Shown here one piece after another: positions 22,674 through 35,473 of a DNA stretch of 64,000 nt. This stretch comes from Temnothorax longispinosus. Its lineage: Eukaryota > Arthropoda > Insecta > Hymenoptera > Formicidae. The position numbers and the translations under genes are program-made. Under the pieces are notes generated by a model that saw only the letters and a program-made list of their open reading frames with translations, made no database searches and was not told where the DNA came from. Every line of letters starts with the position of its first letter. Position 1 is the first letter of the stretch. The DNA is taken from assembly GCF_030848805.1 (NCBI RefSeq), contig NC_092366.1, forward strand, positions 1,054,001 through 1,118,000. The letters are read 5' to 3'.

Positions 22674-24939
22674 TGATGGCCGATAGCTCTCCTTCTTCCC
22701 TCTCTTTGGACGACGGGACGACGACTTCGGAACGGCGTGGCACGTCGCGGAATCGCAAGATCGCAGATCACGAGACGCGGAGGCATACGGGACACGGGAG
22801 GTGAAGAAGAGGGAGAGCTACGGGGAAACCTCTTCGCGGTTAGAGCGCGTGTAGAAGAGTATCCCGAAAGAAAAGAGTGGAGAAAGAGGAATAGAGAGAC
22901 GCCGAGAGAGACGGGCCGTAGAATCCAACGGGCAGCGAGCATGTCGGCACTAACTTGTATTAATGTGTCCGATCAATCCTAATGGACGTGGTCGCATCAG
23001 TGACGCGCGCGTGCATTTGCATGCGTACCTGCAACAGCACACGCGCGCGCACACACGCACGCGTGTACGGTATCCTTTCAGCTTACATAGTCCTGCGCAA
23101 TAGTATAAATCGAGGGTCATCGCGATCCCTCCGTGTCAAAGCGCGGCAACATGCAGGATCGGCTGTACGAAAAGGAGGAGGAGGAACGTACCGAGGGAAC
23201 GAACGTTCGTATCCGTGTGTCCGGTGTACTTATATATGTATGGTACGGCTATGGTATTCCGGCGACGAATGGTCAGCCGGATAGGCAGGCCGCTCGAACA
23301 TGTCAGCTGTAATCATTCCCGATAATTACGTTAAAGTGTAAAAATATCGAGCGCGATGAGTTATCGATTTATGGATCGACGCGAGAATGTCGACGTATTC
23401 TTGTTTTCCCCTGACAGCTGCAAATTGCTAAAAAATACACGGTTGCTTGAATTCACGCTTCTGGAGACGCTTAGCTGAAACGTGTGAATTTTTACGCCAT
23501 TAAGAAGTTGAATATTGCATGGGTTGCAAACGTTGAATATTACACATCTTGTGCATTTAACATGTTGCAATTATTTAAGAAGTTGACTTATTTTATTTAG
23601 TATATTATATTATATTAATTAGCTTCATATATGCATATATTTTTAAAATAGTTTAATGGATTCTCAAGGTTTCCAGTTGTTATTTCAATGCTTAAATTCA
23701 GAGAGAAAGAGAAAGAGAAGGAGGGGGTGGGAGAGAAAAAGGGAATATTTGGCTTCTGTTTCTTCTGGCAGCGTCACGAATCGCGCTCTTCGCCCTCGTA
23801 ACTCGCAATCTCTTCCGCTCTCTCGCTCGCTCATGAGTGCACGATGACGAGCGGAATACCGGACGACAATATAATGACTACCAATGGCGTATTGCGTCGC
23901 GTATTGCGGAACTGGGCATGACGGGTTACTAAAGGCGTTACCAGGAACTTCGTTGTCACTTCTCGAACTAGTCCTGGTTCGTCACGGGCGGGAAGAATGA
24001 TGAGCGAGATGGCTAGCCCGACCGAGCGTTCACTCATCGCCGTCTCATAACCAGAAAGAGCGAAGGAAAAAGAGTTTTCAACCAGCTTAATAATTATTTC
24101 CTCAATTCTCGCAAATTATCGGTCTGATCTTACGGTTAAGATTATGCCGAGGAAACCGCGCGCAATGCGAAAAAAAGTTACCCTATTCCTTTACTCATTG
24201 TCATTCCGTCTTTCGTGACGGCTGCAACCGGACGCATCATGCTAGTTGGGCCATCGTTATCGAATGGAACCGAATGCGGTAACTGTACGGTCCGAAAATA
24301 TGTATAAGGGAACGCGTACATTCGGCAGGCTGCTACCGCGATCGTAATTGGCGTACGCGATTGTTTTGCGAGCATCTGCGGGCTCTGTTCCTTTAAAAAG
24401 AAAAAAAAACAGAGAAAGAGAAAGATATAGAGAAACGAGAGAATGAGAGAAAGGCGACTCAAATGGGTGAAAAAGAGAGGACAAGCACGATGGAGGGAAA
24501 AAGCGGCCACAACTTTAAATTCCCTTCGCTTGACTTCCTCGTGGTCCTCGCGCTTCCTTATTCTTCCGTCGTCCCGTTCTCTCTCGCAATCTCTCTTTCT
24601 CGAATCATAAGAAACAGTCGTGCCAATGTCAGACGTCGCCAATTGAAGTTTATACACATCATTAAATTTAATTCTCTTATCAAACTTAAAAAAATAGTAA
24701 AATAAAATTAAGTAAAGCGCCGTTAAACGGTCAGGATTGGATCTTGGTTGCTTAATAATATTATTCGTGTGAATTTTACATACAATTCTTTTTCTTAGCC
24801 ACACCGTTACTTTCGCACTTAAAACGTAGTCTCACCGAAGCTGTTGGCAGAGATTATTTTTTTGCGAATTGGAAACATTCTGAGGGGTGCCGCAGAATAA
24901 ATTAAAAAAAAATTTTTTTGAGTAAATATAAGGACCACC

Positions 24940-24982
<43 letters not shown>

Positions 24983-26515
24983 AATGGCATTTTATTAGAA
25001 AAATTTTGATTTTTCTGCACAAGAGTAATTTACAACATTAATATACTTTCGCGAAGTCCGCGCGACGGGTAGGTACAGGGCGATATATAAATTACACGTC
25101 TGGTCACGGGGCCCTCCGAGGAAATAACGGTACTCCCGGGGAGCTTTTCTCGTGCTCTCTCGTGGTCGCCGATCTTAGCCTGGCCGGCCTGCCTGGTCGG
25201 TCCCGCCGATCTCCTTTCTCGTGACAGCGAGAAGAGAAGAGGCCAGGCTGTGGTACTCTCGCTTCACTCTCGGTCGAGGAAACTCCGCCCGTTCGCCCGT
25301 TCGTTCATCCGTGCGCCTCTATCTACTCGGGAGAGCGCTCGCGATGAACGCGAAACGAGAGCGGCCTCGCTCATCCCGAGCTCGCTTGATCGGCAGCTAA
25401 GATTACGAAGTTACGTCAGTGTCTTATTGGCGTAGCCGGTGCGAAGCGGAGAGACGCGAGCGATCAAAGGGGTCCGCGTGTGCGGATTCGTTTAACGAAC
25501 CTGCGCAAATATATCCCAATGGTCCCCCCGAACCGCCGACCTGCACTGTCGCGATGTCGTCGCGGCAATCCGAGGGACGCTGGACCCGTTGGTGTCTCTC
25601 TCCTTATCTCCTCCTTTTTTTCTTGCCAATAAAACCTCTCCACTTCTGCAACTCCCATATTGACGTATCTTCGCGGCGGAGATCGTCGCGATTGCACAGG
25701 AAGACGAAACATGGATAACCAAGCCCAAAAACAGCTTCGTTAGTTGGCCGCTAATTACTTTCCGAGCCGAGGCTCACGAATCAACCGAGATAATACCAGC
25801 CGAGTCCTATTCTTGGACGTATACCTCGGCCGTCTGGCAATCGTGAATTCGAAATGTATATCGTTAAAAATTTAAATGTACTTCACTCGAAACTTTATTC
25901 GAAACCTTTAAGCCCGTTAATGCGCACCTTCGGCGGCCGGTATACTTTATTCGCGATAAATTCGAGCGGCATTCGAGGATGACAAATTTGCGTCGGTGTT
26001 TTACGGTCGGTCGTTCCTACAAGCTAAACTCGTCGAGCTCCTCGATGTGAAAACGGGTTTCCTGTATTCCATGGAGAGAGGAGAGATAAAATTTATTGTA
26101 ATATGCCATGCTGATTTTAACATTCTTACGCCCATCGCAAGTTTGCGTATGATAATCCCTTTACTTTATCCCTTAACTTAGCGGGAGATTCTTATGTCAT
26201 AAATTTAATAGTTCTCCTCGTATCTTTAATTGCAGTTTAACACGTCGCTATTAATGTCAGTATTAATACCAACGATTATCTAAATTATTATATACAATAT
26301 GTTAAAGTTTCCAAAAAATAAAACAAAAATACGGTTATAACTTACAGACTTAAATATCATTTCTCTTTCATAAAATCGCTTATAAAGATGTTCAAGAATG
26401 GTAATAGATCTCGTTGATGCTGATGTCACTTTAGAAAATTTTTCATCTAATTAAACGACTAGTAAGATTAAAATTATTCTTCTTGCGCTCCACTGCGAAT
26501 CAACTGTTACGACAC
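22674..26515. other. no gene recognised
   Basis: Holds an ACGCGCGCGCACACACGCACGCG run at about 23040, purine-rich tracts near 23700 and 24400-24470, and the (TA)n repeat at 24942-24978. The 208-codon minus frame at 24178-24804 is Phe/Leu/Arg-rich read-through of those tracts and is not accepted. The sequence around 24880-24945, including AGGACCACCCTAATAT beside A9T7, may be the edge of a dispersed repeat. Confidence 0.4.
24942..24978 (+). repeat. (TA)n microsatellite
   Basis: About 18 TA units directly after AGGACCACCCTA. Confidence 0.96.
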
Positions 26516-26892
26516 TGCAAATCTAAAGGCGTCTTCCACTAGGAAAAACTCACTGGCACTCAATGTCTCAGTCTTCGAGTTTTTCGGAAACAAATCCTCA
26601 CTAATTCTACACTTTTTTGTAGTCGCTTATTAAACGCTTTTTCGATTAATAAGTGTTTTATTTTAACTCGAGTTTAGTGTTTTATTACGTTACACACAAA
26701 ATATAAAACGCTTTTTTTTATCAATAAGTGTTTTATTTTAGCTCGGTTTTAGTGTTTTATTGCGTTACACACAAAATATAAAACACTAAAACCGAGTTAA
26801 AATAAAACACTTATTGATCGAAAAAGCGTTTAAAGTGAATGTTTAAAAAGTGACTACAAAAAACTGTATAAAATAAAACACTTAGATTTGCA
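26516..26892. mobile_element. foldback element with tandemly duplicated arm
   Basis: The outer ends TGCAAATCTAA (26516-26526) and TTAGATTTGCA (26882-26892) are perfect inverted repeats. Inside, the left arm ACTTTTTTGTAGTCGCTTAT (from 26611) pairs with the right arm ending TGACTACAAAAAACTGT (about 26864). The left side carries two direct copies of a 74-bp unit, of which the right side has one inverted copy. There is no coding capacity and no clear target duplication. The outer 95 bp on the left do not pair with the right side, so the true left boundary may be nearer 26611. Confidence 0.75.
26635..26782 (+). repeat. 74-bp tandem duplication inside the foldback element
   Basis: Units start at 26635 and 26709 with CGCTTTTT. 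Both contain AATAAGTGTTTTATTTTA, a CTCG motif and CGTTACACACAAAATATA, with about 10% divergence between them. Confidence 0.85.
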
Positions 26893-28920
26893 ATGGAATC
26901 ACGGCGAAATGTAAGGGTACTACGCAAAGATTACATTTCCAACCTACATTCCTATCGTAGGCCGACAGTATATAGTGGTTCTCGTAGGTCTCGTTGCGGC
27001 GCCTGTATTAAACAAAACGGCGCCGGCGAGTCGGAGCTGGGTACACGGGAGCGATTCGCTGGGTCGCTGCACTGCGGCACGACGACGACGACGACGACGA
27101 TGACTACGTTAACGCGTGTGTATAATCCCCCGAGGAAAGGTCTGAAGCCAGAGTTAGGTTCGTGGTTTCTATGGCGGGCTCGACCTTCGTTAATCAGAAT
27201 GCCGCTACGCTTCCTGGTGATAAATAACGTCGTCTGCCAAGTGCGCACGGAAGAAGCGACGCCTATTTATATACCGACCCGTAACTCCCTCGTTACTCGT
27301 TGGTCACGTAGGTACTCGCCAGGTATATGTAACACCGAATGTGTGCGAAGGGTAAGAGGCAAGGCAGAAGGGAACGAATAGGAGGAAAAGGAGAGGGCCG
27401 AGATCGAGACGGCATCGCACAGAAGGAAGAACCGTCTTTCTCGCGAATATCTTCCTTCGGAATGGACGGCTTTCGTTGCACGTTCTAAGATAATGCCAAT
27501 TGCGTACTTCTAATTAAAATTATACAAGGTAAATTATAAAAGAAAATTACATAGCAGCAATACAAAATATCTGATGAAACAGCTGGATGAAATTAGAATT
27601 CTATGAAGTAAAATATCCGCAAGTTGAGCTCAGAATTCTACACGCGAAAAAGCGATAAAAACGATATTACATCATTACTTCACTATCATTTTAAGTTCGA
27701 GAATAATATTGAAGTGAGTTATCTGTAAGATGGAAAGGCATGAAGTTTTCAATGGAGATTCCCAGTTTCCGAGAAGAGAGTTCCACACGTAACAATGACG
27801 AAGAAAACTCTCGCGGACTGTGTGTGAGATCGGCAACACCCACGTCGTCTAAACCGGCAGCTTTCACATTTCCCATAACCGCGACCGAGTGCGATTTCAC
27901 GCCTAAGATTCCCGGATCGGGCTCATCGCTCCCCCGCTGATGAGGAGTCGTGCGAATCGGCACCCGTTTTACGCAACATCAACTAAACACGACGAAAGGC
28001 TGACGAGAGACGGAAACGAGATCTCGTATAGGTTGCCTCATTCCGCGCGTATTGTGCGCAACATATTGCAATTAAAATCTCCGGTCTGCTCGACATTGCG
28101 ACGGAGAAATCACGCACAAAAAAGCGAATAATGTGAAATACCGGGCCTTATGTAATGGAGATTTGCGTGAGTAAAGTCACGCAAGGATATAGTGACTAAG
28201 ATTAATAGTCGCAATTATTTTACCTACATGACCGCTATTAAATAATGCTGATTTTATGAATGACTTTATAATATCAATTTTATCATTATCTGCCAGAAAG
28301 GTATTGTAATTGCGCTTTGTTTTATTTACTTAACAATTTTGATTACACCATTCGACCTTATACTGCATTTTTGCGTAGAATTCGTTAATGATAATCTATA
28401 TACGTATTATTGAATACCTTTGTAACGATTGCACAAGATTCTCTCATTTTTTTTTTCACAGAAACGATCAAGATAAATTCGGAAAGGACGAAGATTTTTA
28501 CAATTCTCAGGAAAGTCCCAAGTAATAAAATCCGCAAAATAAACGCGCGACCCTGTCATTCGAGTTCGGAGAACTCGCGATTGAAATCCGTATTGGTTCT
28601 CCGGTATCATCGTTGCGAAAGATACGCACTTTTATACCACGGTTTTTATCGTCAGCAATCAACTTAACGAATCGGTTGGACGGAAGGTATTCCACGTTCA
28701 CTTTAACGAGCGATTTCTTACCGTACAAAAACACGATTCATCATTACGTATCTCCCTTAAAATTTTCAATTTCAAAAATAAATTAAATTATTATACCCGT
28801 TTATCTTCAAAGATGAACGGATTTTTTGCAGTAGAAACTTAGAACATTATCACGAGCCAATCGAATCGTAGTCATTAATTTTTGTAACTGTGTAAATTGT
28901 GTTTCAATCCATTAATTGTA
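26893..28920. other. no gene recognised
   Basis: GC-rich at first, AT-rich after 28140. A 66-codon plus frame at 27740-27940 and an overlapping minus frame have a fairly balanced composition but no splice context or family, and are not called. A short (GAC)n repeat is listed separately. Confidence 0.4.
27079..27100 (+). repeat. (ACG)n microsatellite
   Basis: Seven ACG units, ending in ATGACTACG. Confidence 0.93.
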
Positions 28921-29111
28921 AACTGAGAAAAAAAGCTGTTGCTTCAATTAAAGTGCTATCACGGGGTGCCAAAAACATAAGTATAGTTTATTCAATTGTA
29001 TTATTATTAGACCCAATATCTGGATTATTAAACCAATAATTTAATTATTGGTTTAATAATGCTATCCCGTGATAGCACTTTAATTGAAGCAACAGCTTTT
29101 TTTCCTCAGTG
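28921..29111. mobile_element. MITE with about 45-bp TIRs and TA target duplication (Tc1/mariner-like)
   Basis: The left end ACTGAGAAAAAAAGCTGTTG and the right end CAGCTTTTTTTCCTCAGT are inverted repeats that continue through GCTTCAATTAAAGTGCTATC / GATAGCACTTTAATTGAAGC. TA flanks both sides (28919-28920 and 29112-29113). The centre is a second palindrome, ATTATTAAACCAATAA/TTATTGGTTTAATAAT. It is non-coding. TA duplication with CACTGAG-type ends fits Tc1/mariner derivatives; that is family knowledge applied by eye. Confidence 0.88.
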
Positions 29112-32100
29112 TATATTTGTATTATTTGTATATAAATGTAATATTAAATCACATTTGTATTAATAGGTACTTGATTTATGTAAATAGGATGTGAACTGCC
29201 TTTTTGCCGTCAGTCTTCCGCGGAATGTGGAATTCTTACTTTCTCTCGCTCGCTAGCCTCATTCTCTTTCACGACACATAATCGCGCGTCAAAACTCCGG
29301 TCGCGTCAGCGCATCGAAAAGTAACGGCACGGCGCGGCGGCGCGGCGTACGAAGGGGATTCTCTCGCGAGCGCGCCTTGAGAGAGTGCAAGGCCGTAAAC
29401 GCCGTTCCATTTTTGCCCGAGGTGTCCGGTAGTCGATATATACGGCGCGAGGCAATCATAATAAATCGCGTCGCCGGTTCCTCTCGGCCTCGGTGGTTTC
29501 ACGACGGTGGACATGCACATTCGCGCGCCACGTCTTAGCTAAGAAAGAAGAAAGAACGTATACGGACGAGCGAACCCGCGGGGCCAATACCGGGCCCCAC
29601 TTGTCTGCCGCCGATCGTAACCAGCGCTTTATCTCCATGAGAACGAACCATTATCGCTAATAGCATAGGTGGACGTGGATGGATATGTAAGGGCGGATAG
29701 ACGTATAGCAGTAGCGTGTCCCGTGCTAATTAAATCCCATCTAAATTACAAATTTGTAGATAAATCTTGCCCCACTTTGAACCGACTCACTTACGTTCCC
29801 CAGTTCCTTCCTTCCTTCGCCTCCTCCGCCATCATCCGCGTCCGGTCGTATCTCGATCTGGACCACGTAGTTGTTGCTACGGTTATCGCGCTGGCTGAAA
29901 CTGGTAATAACGATGAAGCCGTATTGGCGTAATCGATGAGACTCGCTTCATTCGGCGAAGTGTCGCTCGATAATTTGGCCCTTGCACTGTCTCTGTTAGA
30001 CGATTTCGGACGAGTCGATTTGTCAGTGTTTAGAAGTAAGATAAGCTCGCATCTAAGTTGTCTTAACGTGTCTTTAGCTTTGTATTACGCACACATCCAT
30101 AGAAAACTACGAAGACGATACGTGCGTTGTGGATGACAATCATCCATACAAGTTAGTGAAAGGTGTACAATAATTTATTATTTACTACAAAAATGTATAA
30201 TAATATAAAATAGGATGTTATTGACATTTTTCAGTTGTAATTATTTAGGCAGTACCATTTTAACTACTAATATTTTCCAGAATATTTTAGTATAATATAA
30301 TATTTTAATATATTATACATTTAACAGTGCGCGACCGCAGTTCCAGGATGACTCGCAAGCACAAATCTCGTACGCGCGGCTGAAAGGTCTCTACCTCCTA
30401 CCGTGCTGAATGCCGACTGGGAAATTCCAGGCGCGGATTTTCGCACACCGATACCGCATACTTGATCGATGGCATTCTTCATCGCCGCGCGCGGATTCGC
30501 TTAGGTCACCTCAGCCGAGCAGGTGCCTCTTTCGATAAGCGTCCCGGGCTGTATCGTCTAACGGAGACAGCTGACTTTCCTGTCGGCATGCGCGCAGAAA
30601 CGAGCTATTATCGCTATTAGCGTAATAGATGCAGTCGGGTTCCACGGTTCTAGGGGAGCCGCCGCTGCCTGATGGGCGCAGGTATCCGCGCTGGTCGTTT
30701 GCGCGCGTCCAGGATCCTCGCCCGTAACGCTGGATTTTACCGTTCGCCACCGCGCGCGATGCCCGCGCGACGTTATCTAGGATAATTCTCAGCCGACTTG
30801 TAACGATATTCCGGTTTGTAATCCGGTATCGCGAGGATAAGAGCGTCCGCGCGGAGCGTGTGAGCGCGCCGATCGTTGTGTCCATCGATGTAAATTATAA
30901 CGATATCAGATGACCCGATACCGCGACTACGCAAATTCCTGCTGGCCGTTTGATTATGAACACGTTTACTTATCGCCGATAGCGCGAGTTAGTCTTCCGC
31001 TCGACGCGATTTGCGTTGAATTCACTATTGTTGCGGCTTAATGCATTACTTTATAACGCGCAATATAATAATAATATCTTTATTGCTTACATGCAAAATT
31101 GCAAAAGTAATTTATGATAAATCGGGCAATCACGAAGAGCATAAATGAAAATATTGGACACGCAAAAAGTAAGGCGCCAGCAAAACTGCTGGTATACGAT
31201 GCCTATCTGTAATAAAAATAAGATAGTCACTGTGCAAGGTGGATAAAGCAAAAATGCGGTAATAGGGCAAAGAAAGAGTAAACAAATGATAGAACAGATT
31301 AGGAATTAAAGAGTAAAGCGTAATATGAATCGTAAATAGGAAAATTATTTCATAATTTTCTTGGATCTTTCGTTTATCTCGGGATAATTGAAAAGAAAAT
31401 TACGTGATACAGAGTACACTCTTATCAAAACGGATTCTCTCGGCTGGCATTATTTATTACGTTCGTCAAATCCATACAAATCAGTGAGTATTATGTGAAG
31501 TTCCAAAACGGAGAAACCGTATATACGACTTGAACGTGAGCTTTCCCCTTCGTGTCCGTGATTCCGCAAGGCAGAAGGTAACAGTACTCGCACTGTTCGC
31601 CGCTTCGCATAAATCTCTCGGGGTTGCGAAGCAAATTGTCCGGTCTGGAGATAGAACGGATGCCACGTGTGGCAGCCTCCTCGCCGCGCCGTAGGTATAG
31701 CAGGTAACAGGAAACGTTGTATGGACTATACAACCGCCGTTGTGTCTGTTGCTGTGTAGGCTACAGCCAGTCTCTCCTGTTTACGTTGCCCGGATACGAT
31801 GCCCTCGGCTCTTCTTTTCGTCGTTATCTGTGCGAGATGAGCTCCACGGTTGAACGTATACGGCGTACAGTAATTGTCTCCGTAGGTGCGAGTATTAGTC
31901 GGGAGACGTTGACCGAGCCAGAGAACATGGTAACTCGTTGTGCAAAGCGTGTCTCGTATACCTACCTTGAGTCTCTCATATTCCTTTTCATCACTATAAA
32001 TAGAAATCATATTTTACATAAAAAAAGAAATAATTTGTTCTTCCAACTTTGGAATCTTGTTCGGCATGAAAAAATAACAAAGATAATCTTATTTAGCAAA

Positions 32101-35100
32101 GGAATTGAATCTTTCGATTTAATTTATTCTCCTTATATTATAATCCTTTAACATTTAAATTAGATTACATTATACCTAATATATTGTGTGTACTTAATTT
32201 TTAGATATATTTCATCACTGTGCGTCTGTTCTCTACCCATTCCACGGAAAAATCGGTAGTGAAAAGTCGCCGGGGTAATACCAGCCGGTTTGTTTCAGGA
32301 TCCTATCGGCTGTTATTTCCGTAATTGGTAATGCCGCCATTGCCAGTGCGGCTGGAGAGACTTTTCGCGTTTCCATGTCACGGCTCACGACGGCCGCTTA
32401 TACGGCGCGCGGAGAGTTCGTAGGTGAACCTACACAATGCGGCGCGATAATTGTGTGCCGTTCGTGTCGCGGGTCGAAAGGAGCGGCTTCTCGCCGGGAA
32501 TCATTATAGGTACCTGGCGCGCTTCGTAAACGTAGGTCAGTACGTGCTCAAACATCACCGTTGTCTCTCGGCCATCCCGATCGCGCGCGTCCCAACCGCG
32601 CCGCGCTCGCTCTCTTTATCCGACCATTCATCTTTCCGCGCACTCTATAGATCACGCCCGGTGGATGCAAATGGAGCGCATTCCCTTTTACGAGGGCTTC
32701 TGCCACGCTGCGTGAAAGGATCACTGATTTCCATCGCGCTGCGCTGCACCGCGGCGGCGCCTGCGGACGCGGAAGGGCTCGCCCGGGATCCTTTATGCTG
32801 CGAAACGCGTGATTGAAATCAGTTGTAACGTCATCATTGCCCCCCCACTCTTCTTTCTCCGTTTGCCTTCGCGCGCCGCGCCTGATAAGGAACGCCGCGA
32901 TGCATCGCGATCGCGTAATTCGAGGGCATCTGGCGGGAGCTCCGCCATCAGCTATTCGTAGTTTGGAGAAAGCAATATGACGAAATAAATTTTGTCTTAT
33001 TTCTGTTCGATTTAATCAAAAACAACAAAGTCAGATTCTTTTAAGAGAGAAAAGTATATTTGTGTATTTTCTTTTCTTAAGAAACATCAGCGCTTCGTAG
33101 TCGAAGCACCGGCCGATGGAGGCTATATGGTAGTGCCGAGACACCTTGTGCATTAATATAGTTGCAGTACAGTTATTTCTATCGGCGTTCGTTACGGCGC
33201 GATTTCACGGGATACGACGCGGCGAGATTAAGAATAAGTGACGCGAAAGTAACGCCGCGATTGCAATTAATCAAGGCACGTAGAGTGCCGCTAGTTAATT
33301 CGCGCAAAGCACGAGAAATTGCACGGGGGATTATCTATCACGGTGGGTGGCCGTGCGGTTCCCAAGGGAACGGTCAATCCCGCGCAAAGGACAACGCAAC
33401 GGTTATCCAGCGTATAGCAGCGACTCCGATACTTTGTCCCTCGAGACGCACGAAGAAGAGAAGGAAGTTATCGTTCCTCGACGAAACGAGGCGACGCATT
33501 AGGGCAAATGAAGTGGTTTATGTCGCGTACGCTATCGCTCGCGGTTACTATTTAGCGCCGCTAGTTAGAATCATACACGCGTGAAACCGAATACGCGTGC
33601 TCGTGTTACATAATCACGGGATTTATAGGGTAAAGCGACGCGATCTCTCTTTCTCTTTCTCTCTTACTGGTCTCTTCCTCGGACAAGGCTTCACGCAATG
33701 TAACACGACGATAATCAAGATTGTAATTTCGAAATATTCTTCCGCTTGTTAGACGGGATTTAACTGGATTCCCGATACTTTGACCGTTAACTCGCCTATC
33801 AATAACTTCGATCTCTCGTGTCAACTTCGCTGATGTGTCCTGTTAAATCTTTCATCGCCTGAACACGACTCTTAGTTCGAAATTTAAATAAAGCGAGGCA
33901 AAAAATTGCTCGATATTCATCAGTCGTACTTTTAATTTTCTATTACTATTTTTTTCTTAAGGTAGTCAGAGTTCAGGTTTACGAGTTTTAATCTATATCA
34001 ATCAGTTAATTTAGACAACTCGGAGTATCGTTTAATACGGCAAGTTGTGCGACGGCACGAATACGTGAGTGAATCACGTATCTCCTTTCTCGTCACGGAT
34101 GCAAATTAATTCAACTACTCCTCTGGTCGCCGCACCGTTAGATAGAATTTGCCGTGCCGAATGAAAATCACATGTAGTATTTCACTTTCGAGGAAGTCAT
34201 GCACGAGAAGCGAAGTTTCCACGTAGGACGTCGCCCAAGGTTTCGGGGTTAACGGATAAGGACCCGTATAATTTCGATTGCTATCAGAGCAGGGTCACGT
34301 CACTCTCCCGTTTACATACATTACTCGGATCGGGTACGCTTCTCCGTTACCTACAAATCAGGCGAAAGTGAGGTCACCGGAGCGAATTCCTAATACCTCG
34401 CCGTTTACCGCCCATTAGTCTTAACATATTCCGTGCCGCGTATGCGTATATCACCGATGACCCGTGCTGAACTTCAAGCCGTTTAACATATTTTGATAAG
34501 CAGATACATTATCATATTCCATAATATCATTGACTGGTACATTACATGCACGATTAATATGTGTGGAATGGTTGTCACATCGTGTACTGTCGGTCTAAAT
34601 AGTGGACAGTCACGCGGCATGAAAGGTGTTAAATATCTTATTCGGGCCACAATCGAAAAATATCTCCTTCCGGCATATATTTTCCAGCCACATTTTCTCT
34701 GTTTTTTTTGTTTTCAAGTTGCATAAAGATTTAACGGAGCTTACGTTCTCCGTACTAGCACTTTGGACGTTCCACTTGCTTACGACAGCTAACTGCAGTT
34801 CTGCTATGCATTTCCTGTGACGTCGAACGTAAGCGCTTCCGTTTCCTACTCAAAACGTTGACGAAAGACAAGCAAAATTCGCGGATATCTACCGCGCCCG
34901 TTTCTTCAGCCAACCTGTTGCGCATTTGTATCGGTAATTGTCCGTGGAGAACTGGCCCGGTTTTCTCGGTCACGATAATCGCACGGGCCGACGCCGACGA
35001 CGCGGGGCGGTGATACGCTAACGCACGAGACCGCTCCTACATCACCTCATTTATCATTCTCTAGGATACGCAGTATACATAATAACGAGGGATAAGTGGA

Positions 35101-35378
35101 GTAGCGGGTAGTATACTGCGCACGGAAGCCGGAGAAATTCGCGGACGTGGACTTTCCTCGGGTTCACGATATGACTTTCAATAATGAGAAATCTTTCTCC
35201 GAGATTGAAATACTTAGTTATCGATCTTCTTCAAACATCCCTCGAAGCGACAGCAGAATGCTACAAAAAATACATTGTAATAAAATAAGACCTCTGATGG
35301 TAATTAAAAATTGAAGAAAGGTCAAAGGCCAAATACGAGCAAATAAAAGATATTAAAGTTAAGATAGCGTTAAGATTA
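29112..35378. other. no gene recognised
   Basis: Alternating GC-rich and AT-rich DNA. AT-rich islands lie at 30150-30330, 31030-31450, 31980-32215 and 33000-33080. The last holds a weak inverted repeat (TTTTAAGAGAGAAAAGTATA against TATTTTCTTTTCTTAAGAAA). The frames at 30511-30885 (minus), 31717-32151 (plus), 32451-32816 (plus) and 33162-33584 (plus) show no family resemblance. Confidence 0.4.
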
Positions 35379-35473
35379 GTGAGGTCCAAAAATTGAAGAA
35401 TTTAAGGAGCATGACCTTTATAATTGTGAGGTTCAAAATTTGAGGAATTTAAGGAGCACGACCTTTATAACTT
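35379..35473 (+). repeat. 47-bp tandem duplication
   Basis: Two adjacent copies (35379-35425 and 35426-35473) share GTGAGGT, GAATTTAAGGAGCA and GACCTTTATAA with six or seven differences. Part of the unit (AAAAATTGAAGAA) occurs again at about 35305. Confidence 0.9.

Noticed and set aside
24178..24804. 208-codon minus-strand frame
   Set aside because: Its Phe/Leu/Ser and Arg/Glu stretches come from purine/pyrimidine tracts. No recognisable family.
25420..25450. tRNA A-box-like TGGCGTAGCCGG
   Set aside because: No GGTTCGA-type B box follows within 30-60 bases.
27691..27963. Opposed frames on both strands with balanced composition
   Set aside because: Both look mildly protein-like, which more likely reflects local composition. 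No splice sites or homology recognised.
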